Position numbers and translations under genes: made by a program. The notes beneath the pieces are model-generated. The model was not told where the DNA came from. It saw nothing but the letters and a program-made list of their open reading frames with translations, and did not search any database. A stretch of 64,000 nt of DNA. Source: CAMAVH01 sp964628235 (lineage in GTDB: Bacteria > Pseudomonadota > Alphaproteobacteria > SMXQ01). Below are positions 56,510-64,000 of the stretch, one piece after another. The stretch covers positions 4,989 to 68,988 of the forward strand of contig CAZVLU010000014.1 of the NCBI GenBank assembly GCA_964628235.1, in the 5' to 3' direction. Position 1 is the first letter of the stretch, and each line of letters begins with the position of its first letter.

Positions 56510-57468
56510 GCGGCGTGGCGGCTGATCGCTGTCTGCTCTGCGGCGGCGCAGTGGAGCGGTTTCTCGAAGGGCTGACCGACAACCGTTTCGGCGCGCCAGG
56601 CGTTTACGCCATTGCCCGCTGCCAAATTTGCGGAACGGAGCAGACCGTGCCGCGTCCCGACGGCGAAGGGCTGCGCGAGCTTTACGAGACGCATTACAAT
56701 TTCGGCGGCGGCCAGATGGGCAGCCGTGGCGGCTCGCGCTACGCCCGGCTGCGCGAGCGGCTATTCAGCAGTTGGCTGTACCGGCTATGGCTGCGCCTCG
56801 ACGGCGACGTCTCGTTTCATCTCGTCGCCGGTCGCGGTCGTCTGGTTGACGTCGGCTGCAATGAAGGGCGCGGCCTCGAATGCTACCGCGCCAACGGTTT
56901 CGCCTCTGAGGGGCTGGAACTGAACCGTGTCGCCGCTGAAGAGGCGCGCGCGCGCGGCTTCGTCGTCCACACCGTGATGCTAGAAGATTTTTCCCCCGAG
57001 CGGCCGTTCGACGTCGCCATCATGTCCAATGTGCTGGAGCACACGCCGGACCCGCGCGCGGCGTTGCGCGATCTGCGGCGCATCCTATCGCCGCAAGGTC
57101 AGGTCTGGATCAGCTTGCCGAACGCGGCGAGCCAGTTCCGTCATCTTTTCGGCCGCGATTGGATCAATTGGCATGTGCCCTATCACTTGACGCATTTCAC
57201 GCCGCAAGCCCTCCATCGTCTGCTTGCGGAGGAGGGGTATCAAGTGACCCATAGCCGCTGCGTCACGCCCTCGCTGTGGCTCGCGCAATCGATCGTCGCG
57301 GCGATCTATGCGCGCCCTGGCGAACCGACGCGGCAATTGCGCTCGGCGCCGTTGGTCGCGGGGCTCATGCTTCTGCTGCGGGGATTGTTTTTTCCTGCGC
57401 TTTTTCTGCTCAATCGCGCGATGCGCGGCGACTGTTTGGTCGTTCGCGCTCGCAAGACTGACGCTTAA
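56506..57468 (+). CDS. SAM-dependent methyltransferase with N-terminal zinc-ribbon
   Basis: A 320-residue protein. An N-terminal CxxC pair (CLLCGG, residues about 9-14) and a second (CQICGTEQ, about 38-45) form a small zinc-binding module, as in C-methyltransferases of the sugar type. The methyltransferase core has LVDVGCNEGRGLECYRANG, LELNRVAAEEARARG, VAIMSNVLEHTPDPRAAL and a C-terminal hydrophobic helix region (LVAGLMLLLRGLFFPALFLL) that may anchor it to the membrane. It overlaps the preceding glycosyltransferase gene by 4 bp. Confidence 0.88.
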   Translation: MSGVAADRCLLCGGAVERFLEGLTDNRFGAPGVYAIARCQICGTEQTVPRPDGEGLRELYETHYNFGGGQMGSRGGSRYARLRERLFSSWLYRLWLRLDGDVSFHLVAGRGRLVDVGCNEGRGLECYRANGFASEGLELNRVAAEEARARGFVVHTVMLEDFSPERPFDVAIMSNVLEHTPDPRAALRDLRRILSPQGQVWISLPNAASQFRHLFGRDWINWHVPYHLTHFTPQALHRLLAEEGYQVTHSRCVTPSLWLAQSIVAAIYARPGEPTRQLRSAPLVAGLMLLLRGLFFPALFLLNRAMRGDCLVVRARKTDA

Positions 57469-57470
57469 CG

Positions 57471-58697
57471 ATGCGGATTCTCGTCCATAGCATCAATTAC
57501 GCGCCCGAGCTGACCGGCATCGGCAAGTTCACCGCCGAGATGTGCGACTGGTTCGCCGCCCGTGGCCATGAGGTTCGTGTCGTCACCACGCCGCCTTATT
57601 ATCCCGATTGGAAGGTGCGGGCCGGCTATAGCGCCTGGATGTGGCGGTGCGAGACGATCGAGAAGGTGCGCGTCGCGCGCTGCCCGCTGTGGGTGCCGGC
57701 AAAACCGTCGGGCGTCAAACGTGCGGTCCATCTGCTCAGCTTCGCGCTCTCCAGCCTGCCGGCGATGCTATGGCAGGCCGTCGCCTTCCGGCCCGATGTC
57801 GTCTGCACCATCAAGCCGCCGATGTTCGCCGAGCCGGTCGGCTGGCTCGCCGCGCGGCTGTGCGGCGCGCTCGCCTGGACCCATGTGCAGGATCTTGAGG
57901 TCGACGCTGCGTTCGACATGGGCCTGTTGCCGAGCGGCGGGCTGAGAACGGCGACGCTTGCCGTCGACAATTGGCTGCTGCGGCGCTTCGACTTCGCCAC
58001 GACGATCTCGCTGCGCATGCAAGAGCGGCTATGGCGCAAGGGCATGCCGGCGGCAAAGACCGGGCTATATCCCAATTGGGTCGAGGCGGCGGCCATCCAG
58101 CCGCAGTCCGGCCCCAACCCCTATCGCGCCGAACTCGGCATCCCTGATGGTCAGATCGTCGCGCTCTATTCGGGCAATATGGGCGAGAAGCAGGGGCTCG
58201 ACACTTTGATCGATACGGCGCGTGCCGTGGCGGGCGATCCGGGCATCACCGTCGTGCTGTGCGGCGAGGGCGCGGCGCGCCAGCGCCTGCAAGACGGCGC
58301 GCGCGGATTGAGCAACGTGCGCTTCTTGCCGCTGCAGCCGCTCGAACGGCTCGGCGATCTTCTGAACCTCGCCGATGTGCATTTGTTGCCGCAGCGCGCC
58401 GACGCCGCCGATCTCGTCATGCCGTCAAAGCTGGGCGGCATGCTGGCGACGGGGCGGCCGGTGGTCGCCGGCGCCCATGCGGGAACGCAGGTCGCTATGG
58501 CGGTGGCCGATTGCGGCATCGTCGTGCCGCCGGACGATGGCCAGGCGATGGCGGTCGGGCTGCGGGCTCTCGCGGCTGATTCTGAGAAGCGGACTCAATT
58601 AGGGGGCGTCGCCCGCAAAAAAGCCCTAGCCGAATGGGACAAGGACGGCATCCTCGGACGGTTAGAGTCCACTTTGAAAACTAAAATTAACCTTTAA
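57471..58697 (+). CDS. WcaI-type glycosyltransferase
   Basis: A 408-residue GT4 glycosyltransferase of the WcaI (colanic acid) type. It starts ILVHSINYAPELTGIGKFTA, followed by VVTTPPYYPDWKV. The donor half has LYSGNMGEKQGLDTLIDTAR, FLPLQPLERLGDLLNLADVH and LVMPSKLGGMLATGRPVVAG. It is the last gene of the polysaccharide run, 2 bp after the methyltransferase. Downstream lies AT-rich sequence and the adhesin promoter. Confidence 0.93.
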   Translation: MRILVHSINYAPELTGIGKFTAEMCDWFAARGHEVRVVTTPPYYPDWKVRAGYSAWMWRCETIEKVRVARCPLWVPAKPSGVKRAVHLLSFALSSLPAMLWQAVAFRPDVVCTIKPPMFAEPVGWLAARLCGALAWTHVQDLEVDAAFDMGLLPSGGLRTATLAVDNWLLRRFDFATTISLRMQERLWRKGMPAAKTGLYPNWVEAAAIQPQSGPNPYRAELGIPDGQIVALYSGNMGEKQGLDTLIDTARAVAGDPGITVVLCGEGAARQRLQDGARGLSNVRFLPLQPLERLGDLLNLADVHLLPQRADAADLVMPSKLGGMLATGRPVVAGAHAGTQVAMAVADCGIVVPPDDGQAMAVGLRALAADSEKRTQLGGVARKKALAEWDKDGILGRLESTLKTKINL

Positions 58698-58773
58698 TTT
58701 CAATTAACTATAGATTCCTCTAGCCCCGCTTTCAGAGCTAGGCATTATACCTATCCATCTGAAGTATGAATCG

Positions 58774-58804
58774 CTTGATAAGTATATAAAGATTTGCTTA
58801 TATA
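58774..58804 (+). promoter_or_regulatory. Shared 31-bp promoter-like element, copy 2 (adhesin promoter)
   Basis: CTTGATAAG, then ATATAAAGATTT, then TTATATA, matching 34308-34338 at 28 of 31 positions. It reads as TTGATA, 17 bp, TTATAT, and lies 117 bp before the adhesin ATG, a distance similar to copy 1. It sits in a 193-bp AT-rich gap (58698-58890) that also holds the small inverted repeats TTAATT-TC-AATTAA (58694-58707) and CTAGC-N12-GCTAG (58720-58741). The latter is a weak terminator candidate without a T run. Confidence 0.65.
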
Positions 58805-58847
58805 TGCATGTAGCCTGACTCAGAGTCGGGCGTACAGGCATATCGCT

Positions 58848-58874
58848 GGCCTCTGAACAAGCGCGACAGAGGCC
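58848..58874 (+). promoter_or_regulatory. Hairpin in the adhesin 5' untranslated region
   Basis: GGCCTCTG and CAGAGGCC are perfect 8-bp arms around an 11-base loop. The hairpin ends just before a GGGGGA at 58878-58883 that can serve as the ribosome binding site for the ATG at 58891. It could influence translation or message stability. It is seen by eye; no energy was calculated. Confidence 0.5.
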
Positions 58875-58890
58875 CTCTGGGGGACGACAC

Positions 58891-61800
58891 ATGGCGACCT
58901 ACAACGGTACCAACGGCAACAACACCATCACGGGCTCGTCGAGCGGCGACACGATGAATGGTCTTGATGGCAACGATGTCCTCAACGGGGGTGCCGGCAA
59001 CGACACCATCGACGGCGGCAATGGCAACGACACGCTGATCGGCGGCACGGGCAACGACAAGCTCTACGGCCGCGACGGCGACGACAACCTCGACGGCGGC
59101 GACGGCGACGACACGCTCGACGGCGGCAACGGCAAGGATGTCATCACCGGCGGCGCCGGCAAGGACACGGTCTACGGCGGCGACGGCGACGACATCATCG
59201 ACGGCGGCGACGGCAACGACACGCTCGACGGCGGCTACTCGCAGGATGTGCTGCGCGGCGGCGCCGGCAATGACAGCGTCAAGGGCGGCGACGGGGACGA
59301 CAAGCTGTTCGGCGGCGCCGGCAACGACTCGCTCGATGGCGGCACCGGCCAAGACGTCATCTATGGCGACTACGATCCGGCGAGCGCGCCGACCGGCCAG
59401 ACGGCCACGGTGACGTTCAACAGCGAAGCCGCCGACAACAAGAACACCCTCGGCTATTACGAGATCGACAGCGCCGGCAACATCGTCGGCGTCAAGTTCG
59501 TCTTCGCCAACGCCAGCGCCAGCGGCTCGGGCGGCTCGATGGTGTCCGGCAATAGCGCGACCGTGACCGCCGCCGCCGGCAACAGCCTCGGCTTCTTCAT
59601 CGTCTCGAACGGCTTTGCCGCGAACAACAGCTACTCGTCGCTGAATCTGACGACCGGCCATCTCGAATTCCGCAATAGCGACGGCTCCGTGGCGACCACC
59701 GCCAGCACCGCGCCGCAGCTCTATTACGTCAACGCCTCCGGCGTTGCGACGGCTGTCTCTGGCGCGACCTACCATGCTGCCGCTGGCAGCCAGGGCGCGG
59801 CGCTGACGTTGAACGCCGACGGCAAGGATCACGTCACCGAAGTGCTGAACAGCAACGGCAGCACGACGCTCAAGTTTGAAGACCTGAATAACCTCGGCGA
59901 CGCCGATTTCAACGACCTCGTCATCACCGTAAACGCCGACGTCACGACGTCCGGCGCCGCCAACTACAACGACAACATCAAAGGCGGCGACGGCGACGAC
60001 AAGATCTACGGCCAGTTCGGCAACGACAACATCGAAGGCGGCCAGGGCCAGGACGAGATCTACGGCGGCGAAGGCAACGATTCGATCGACGGCGACGAGG
60101 GCGACGACCTGATTTACGGCGGCGCCGGCAACGACACGCTGCGCGGCGACGACAACAACGACCGCCTGTTCGGCGAAGACGGCAAGGACAACATGTTCGG
60201 CGGCGCCGGCGACGACCAGATGGACGGCGGCGCCGGCGGCGACGTTGTGAAAGGCGACGACGGCAACGATACCGCCACCTATGTCGCTTCCGAGAACGTC
60301 GGCGTGCACGACGTTTACGAAGGCAACAAGGGCTGGGACACGCTGAAGCTCGTGCTGACCCAGGCGCAGTACAACACCGCCTCGGTGCAGCAGGACATCG
60401 CCAACTACCAGGCGTTCCTGGCCAACAATTCTAATCCGAGCAGCTCTGGCGGCCCGACCTTCCACTTCCAGTCGTTCGATCTCGATGTTCGCACCTTCGA
60501 GAATCTCCAAGTCGTCGTCGTCGCGCCGCCCAACAGCGCGCCGGACGCGGTGAACGATTCAGCCGCAGTGACGGAAGACCAATACGGCATCATCAATGTG
60601 CTGAGCAACGACAGCACCGGCGGCGATGCCGGCGATGCGCTGACAGTCAGCGGCGTGGCCGCCACCAGCTCGCTCGGCGTCGCGCTCTCGGTCAACGCCA
60701 ACGGCACCGTCAACTACAATGCCGCCGGCTCGGCCTATCTGCAGACGCTCAAGGCCGGCCAGACGATCACCGACAGCTTCACCTACACCGTGACCGATCA
60801 GGGCGGCCTGACCGACACGGCGACCGTCACCGTCACCATCACCGGCGTCAATGACGCGCCGACCGTCGCGGCCATGATCGCCGACATGGCGACCGCCGAG
60901 GACGCCGCCTTTAGCTTGGCGACCGCCGGCAACTTCGCGGACATCGATGTCGGCGACACGCGCACCTACAGCGCGACGCTGTCCAATGGCAATCCGCTGC
61001 CGTCGTGGCTGACCATCAACGCCGCGACCGGCTTGATCTCCGGCACGCCCGCCAACGGCGATGTCGGCAACATCGCCGTGAAGGTCACCATGACCGACGG
61101 CTCGGGCGCATCGGCCAACGACACCTTCAACTTGACCGTCACCAACACGAACGACGGCCCCACCGTCGCCGTCGCCATTCCGGACGCCATCACTCCGGAA
61201 GACGCGCTGTTCACGCTGAACACCGCCGGTAATTTTGCCGATGTCGATGCTGGCGACACGCGCGCTTACAGCGCGACGCTGTCGAACGGCGATCCGCTGC
61301 CGTCGTGGCTGCACATCAACGCCGCGACCGGCCAGCTCTACGGCACGCCGGCCAACGGCGACGTCGGCACGCTCGCCGTGAAGGTCACGATGACCGACGG
61401 CGCCGGCGCGAGCGTTAACGACAGCTTCAATCTGACCGTCGCCAACGTGAACGACGCGCCCGTCGTCACCGTTCTGATTCCCGACCAGTCGGCCGACGAG
61501 AACACGCCGTTCAGCTACAACACCTCGACGCATTTCGCCGATGACGACACGATCCACGGCGATTCGCTGACTTACACGGCGACGCTGGCCAACGGCGACC
61601 CTCTGCCGCCGTGGCTCACCATCGACCCCAACACCGGCGTGATCTCCGGCACGCCGCCGGACGTGGGCGCAGGCAGCGGCCTGTCCGGCAACGTGACCTT
61701 CATGGGTGAGTCGGCGGGTTACCGCAACACCCTCGGCTCTTACGAGATCGACGGCGCAGGAAACATCACGAACGTCAAGTTCGTATGGGACAACAGCAGC

Positions 61801-64000
61801 GCCGCTGGCGATGGTGGAGCGCTGGTTTCAGGCGTTTCGACCGCCCCGGTCTCGGCCGCCCCAGGCAACACGCTCGGCTTCTTCCTGGTCGGCAACGGCT
61901 TCGACGTTAACGGCCAGTATGCCGGCCTCGACCTGATCAACGGCCATCTCGAATTCCGCGACTCGTCGGGCAACCCGGCGAACGTCAACGACAGCAATCC
62001 GCAGCTCTGGTACGTCGGGACCTCAGGCAGTGTCCAACTCGGCGGCGACATCTATCACTCGACCGCCAACAACGCGCTCAACGCCGACGGCCTCGATCAC
62101 GCGACCGAGACCGTGCTCGGCGGCGGCATCGTCCAGATCGGCTTCGAGGACCTGTTCGGCCTCGGCGACCAGGACTTCGACGACACCGTCTTCAATCTCC
62201 AGCTTTCCGGCGGCGCGAATTCCTATGAGATCGTCGTCACCGCGACCGACGAATCGGGCGCCACGGCCTCCGACAGCTTCCTGCTGAACATTGAGAACGT
62301 GAACGACGCGCCAGTCGTCTCGGTCGTCATTCCCGACCAGACCACTGCTGAAGATGCGCTCTTCACCTACGACACGAGCGCCAACTTCTCGGACGACGAC
62401 GCCGGCGACAGCTTGGCCTACACGGCCACTCTGGCGAATGGCGATCCGCTGCCGTCGTGGCTGTCGATCAACCCGGCGACCGGACAGCTGTCCGGCACGC
62501 CGCTCAACGGCGATGTCGGCACGATCTCCGTGATCGTCACCGCGACCGACGAATCGGGCGAAAGCGTCAGCGACACGTTCGATCTCACCGTCACCAACGT
62601 CAACGACGCCCCGGTCGTCACCGTCGGCATCGCCGACGCTTCGGTCAACGAAGATGCGGCCTTCTCATACGATGCCTCGGCGAACTTCGCCGACGTCGAT
62701 CTCGGCGACGTGCTGAGCTACTCCGCCACTCTGTCGAACGGCGATCCGCTGCCGGCTTGGCTGTCGATCGACCCGGCCACCGGCGAGCTGTCGGGCACGC
62801 CGGCCAACGGCGACGTCGGCACGCTGTCGATCGTCGTCACCGCCACCGATCTCGCCGGCGCCACCGCCAGCGACACGTTCGAGCTCACCGTCGCCAACGT
62901 GAATGACACGCCGACCGTCACCGTCGCCATTCCCGATCAGACGACCAACGAAGACGCCGCCTTCTCCTACGACTCTTCGGTGAATTTCGCCGATGTCGAT
63001 GCCGGCGACGCGCTGAGCTACACGGCGACGCTGGCCAACGGCGATCCGCTGCCGGCCTGGCTGTCGATCGATCCGATCACCGGCGTGATCTCCGGCACGC
63101 CGACTAACGGCGATGTCGGCGGCCTGTCGATCACCGTCACCGCGACCGACGAATCGGGCGCAATCGTGTCCGACACGTTCGATCTGACCATCGCCAACGT
63201 CAACGACGCCCCGGTCGTCACCGTCGTCATCCCCGACGCTTCGACGAATGAAGACGCGCAGTTCTCCTACGACGCTTCGGCGAACTTCGACGATGTCGAT
63301 CTCGGCGATGTGCTGAGCTACACGGCGACGTTGGCCAACGGCGATCCGTTGCCGGCTTGGCTGTCGATCGACCCGGCCACCGGCGAGCTGTCGGGCACGC
63401 CGGCCAACGGCGACGTCGGCACGCTGTCGATTGTCGTCACCGCGACCGATCTCGCCGGAGCCACCGCCAGCGACAGCTTCGATCTGACCGTCGTCAACAC
63501 GAACGACGGCCCGATCGTGGCTATCGCCATCGCCGATCAGACGACTGACGAAGACGCGGCCTTCTCGCTCGATGTCTCGGGCAACTTCGCCGACGCCGAT
63601 CTCGGCGACGCGCTGACCTTCTCGGCGACCCTGTCGAACGGCGACCCGCTGCCGGCTTGGCTTTCCATCGACCCGGTCACCGGCGAGCTGTCGGGCACGC
63701 CGACGAACGATGACGTCGGCGCGATCTCGATCACCGTCACCGCCACGGATCTCTCCGGCGCGACCGCCTCCGACGTGTTCGATCTCACCGTCGAGAACGT
63801 CAACGACGCGCCCGTCGTCACCGTTGCGATCCCGGATGCGACGACGGCCGAAGACGCCGCCTTCAGCTATGACGCTTCGGCGAACTTCGACGACGTCGAT
63901 CTCGGCGATGTGCTGAGCTACAGCGCGACGCTGTCGAACGGCGATCCGCTGCCGGCTTGGCTTTCCATCGATCCGGTGACCGGCGAACTGTCCGGCACCC
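58891..64000 (+). CDS. Giant RTX/cadherin-like adhesin, N-terminal part (3' end outside window)
   Basis: The frame is open for 1703 codons from ATG 58891 to the right edge. In order: RTX block 1 (58969-59375), DUF4114-like domain (59401-59940), RTX block 2 (59965-60282), a linker, a VCBS-like domain (about 60535-60846, INVLSNDSTGGDAGDALTV), then dystroglycan-type cadherin repeats of exactly 100 residues (from about 60853). A second DUF4114-like domain interrupts the third repeat. There is no N-terminal signal peptide, as expected for type I secretion with a C-terminal signal (off the window). Calcium-binding motifs abound (GGxGxDxLx, DxDxGD, NDAP). It is the likely substrate of the exporter at 30472-34094. 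It may act in cell adhesion or matrix binding. Confidence 0.92.
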   Translation, partial: MATYNGTNGNNTITGSSSGDTMNGLDGNDVLNGGAGNDTIDGGNGNDTLIGGTGNDKLYGRDGDDNLDGGDGDDTLDGGNGKDVITGGAGKDTVYGGDGDDIIDGGDGNDTLDGGYSQDVLRGGAGNDSVKGGDGDDKLFGGAGNDSLDGGTGQDVIYGDYDPASAPTGQTATVTFNSEAADNKNTLGYYEIDSAGNIVGVKFVFANASASGSGGSMVSGNSATVTAAAGNSLGFFIVSNGFAANNSYSSLNLTTGHLEFRNSDGSVATTASTAPQLYYVNASGVATAVSGATYHAAAGSQGAALTLNADGKDHVTEVLNSNGSTTLKFEDLNNLGDADFNDLVITVNADVTTSGAANYNDNIKGGDGDDKIYGQFGNDNIEGGQGQDEIYGGEGNDSIDGDEGDDLIYGGAGNDTLRGDDNNDRLFGEDGKDNMFGGAGDDQMDGGAGGDVVKGDDGNDTATYVASENVGVHDVYEGNKGWDTLKLVLTQAQYNTASVQQDIANYQAFLANNSNPSSSGGPTFHFQSFDLDVRTFENLQVVVVAPPNSAPDAVNDSAAVTEDQYGIINVLSNDSTGGDAGDALTVSGVAATSSLGVALSVNANGTVNYNAAGSAYLQTLKAGQTITDSFTYTVTDQGGLTDTATVTVTITGVNDAPTVAAMIADMATAEDAAFSLATAGNFADIDVGDTRTYSATLSNGNPLPSWLTINAATGLISGTPANGDVGNIAVKVTMTDGSGASANDTFNLTVTNTNDGPTVAVAIPDAITPEDALFTLNTAGNFADVDAGDTRAYSATLSNGDPLPSWLHINAATGQLYGTPANGDVGTLAVKVTMTDGAGASVNDSFNLTVANVNDAPVVTVLIPDQSADENTPFSYNTSTHFADDDTIHGDSLTYTATLANGDPLPPWLTIDPNTGVISGTPPDVGAGSGLSGNVTFMGESAGYRNTLGSYEIDGAGNITNVKFVWDNSSAAGDGGALVSGVSTAPVSAAPGNTLGFFLVGNGFDVNGQYAGLDLINGHLEFRDSSGNPANVNDSNPQLWYVGTSGSVQLGGDIYHSTANNALNADGLDHATETVLGGGIVQIGFEDLFGLGDQDFDDTVFNLQLSGGANSYEIVVTATDESGATASDSFLLNIENVNDAPVVSVVIPDQTTAEDALFTYDTSANFSDDDAGDSLAYTATLANGDPLPSWLSINPATGQLSGTPLNGDVGTISVIVTATDESGESVSDTFDLTVTNVNDAPVVTVGIADASVNEDAAFSYDASANFADVDLGDVLSYSATLSNGDPLPAWLSIDPATGELSGTPANGDVGTLSIVVTATDLAGATASDTFELTVANVNDTPTVTVAIPDQTTNEDAAFSYDSSVNFADVDAGDALSYTATLANGDPLPAWLSIDPITGVISGTPTNGDVGGLSITVTATDESGAIVSDTFDLTIANVNDAPVVTVVIPDASTNEDAQFSYDASANFDDVDLGDVLSYTATLANGDPLPAWLSIDPATGELSGTPANGDVGTLSIVVTATDLAGATASDSFDLTVVNTNDGPIVAIAIADQTTDEDAAFSLDVSGNFADADLGDALTFSATLSNGDPLPAWLSIDPVTGELSGTPTNDDVGAISITVTATDLSGATASDVFDLTVENVNDAPVVTVAIPDATTAEDAAFSYDASANFDDVDLGDVLSYSATLSNGDPLPAWLSIDPVTGELSGT
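58969..59375 (+). repeat. RTX nonapeptide repeat block 1
   Basis: About 15 consecutive nine-residue units of the form GGxGxDxLx, for example GNDTIDGGN, GDDNLDGGD and GNDSLDGGT. They should form a calcium-dependent parallel beta-roll. The nucleotide repeat unit is 27 bp with strong GGC GGC bias, which also creates long spurious open frames on the minus strand. Confidence 0.95.
59401..59940 (+). repeat. DUF4114-like module, copy 1
   Basis: A 180-residue domain between the two RTX blocks. Landmarks are NTLGYYEIDSAGNIVGVKFV, NSLGFFIVSNGF, LEFRNSDGS, LNADGKDHVTE and the diagnostic end KFEDLNNLGDADFNDLVI. It is clearly homologous to copy 2 at 61678-62217. The domain family is found in secreted bacterial proteins and has no firmly known function. 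Confidence 0.8.
59965..60282 (+). repeat. RTX nonapeptide repeat block 2
   Basis: About 11-12 nine-residue units such as GDDKIYGQF, GNDSIDGDE and GDDQMDGGA, continuing the calcium-binding pattern after the DUF4114-like module. The block ends in GNDTATYV, and a non-repeat linker follows. Confidence 0.93.
60853..64000 (+). repeat. Cadherin-like (CADG-type) 300-bp tandem repeats, at least nine units
   Basis: Unit boundaries at the NDAP/NDGP motif fall near 60853, 61153, 61453, 62308, 62608, 62908, 63208, 63508 and 63808, an exact 300-bp period except for the third unit, which is 540 bp longer because of an inserted domain. The consensus core is ATLSNGDPLPAWLSIDP, TGELSGTP, NGDVGTLSI, VTATD, FDLTV. 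The array continues beyond the window. Units share long identical stretches (see findings). Confidence 0.95.
61678..62217 (+). repeat. DUF4114-like module, copy 2, inside a cadherin-like repeat
   Basis: A second 180-residue copy of the module. Landmarks are NTLGSYEIDGAGNITNVKFV, NTLGFFLVGNGF, LEFRDSSGN, LNADGLDHATE and GFEDLFGLGDQDFDDTVF. It lies after SGTP of the third cadherin-like unit and before SYEIVVTATDESG of the same unit. The unit is therefore split and resumes in frame after the insertion. Confidence 0.85.

Noticed and set aside
58798..60510. 570-codon open frame on the minus strand opposite the RTX blocks
   Set aside because: It is the mirror of GGC/GAC-rich calcium-binding repeats; the product is a Val/Ala/Asp low-complexity repeat with no family features, and the plus-strand frame is clearly the gene.
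60559..61557. 332-codon minus-strand open frame opposite the cadherin-like array
   Set aside because: It is a shadow of the repeats: its own sequence repeats with the same period and shows no domain.
60853..64000. Regular 300-bp repeats considered as a CRISPR or satellite array
   Set aside because: The unit is protein coding in one frame, has a cadherin-like consensus and no spacer/repeat structure.

Overview
The window is GC-rich and densely coded, and its gene content suggests an alphaproteobacterium, possibly Rhodospirillales. The evidence is recF next to gyrB (usual close to the chromosomal origin), a CobN-type cobalamin pathway with GC-biased codon use, and a large exopolysaccharide plus type I secretion locus. 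The genus cannot be named from the sequence alone.

Layout. 1-5686: housekeeping genes on the plus strand (3' part of recF, gyrB, a class A penicillin-binding protein). 5690-9154: a minus-strand group of a YgjP-like metalloprotease, a DapA-family aldolase, a YcgN-type cysteine cluster protein and cobB. 9212-9340 carries a 3' remnant that reads as the end of a cytochrome bd oxidase subunit II gene. 9350-28798 is a nearly complete cobalamin island: cobA, cobK, an overlapping operon cbiX-cobH-cobL-cobI-cbiG/cobJ-cobM, cbiB, a riboswitch-led operon cobU-cobW-cobN-cobO-cobQ, then cobS-cobC and cobT. It mixes markers of the early-cobalt route (CbiX, CbiG) with a late-cobalt marker (CobN). 28801-30422 is a two-gene ABC exporter of unknown substrate.

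30472-64000 looks like an extracellular-matrix island. It opens with a type I secretion ABC protein and HlyD adaptor on the minus strand. Divergent to these are a secreted protein with a possible galactose-binding fold, an outer-membrane beta-barrel, a short Wza lipoprotein and a Wzc-type tyrosine autokinase. After them come an O-antigen ligase-like protein, the initiating sugar-phosphate transferase, a PPP-family phosphatase, galE, Wzx, Wzy, five glycosyltransferases and five methyltransferases. The island ends in the 5' 5.1 kb of a giant RTX/cadherin-like adhesin gene that runs off the right edge.

How it fits together. The polysaccharide genes form an apparently complete Wzx/Wzy pathway. 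The adhesin is the natural substrate of the type I secretion pair about 25 kb away. A near-identical 31-bp promoter-like element (28 of 31 bases) lies about 100-115 bp upstream of both the secreted-protein gene (34411) and the adhesin (58891). This is the best sequence evidence that the two ends of the island are co-regulated. The adhesin contains two copies of a DUF4114-like module, each interrupting a repeat array: one lies between two RTX blocks and one sits inside a cadherin-like repeat.
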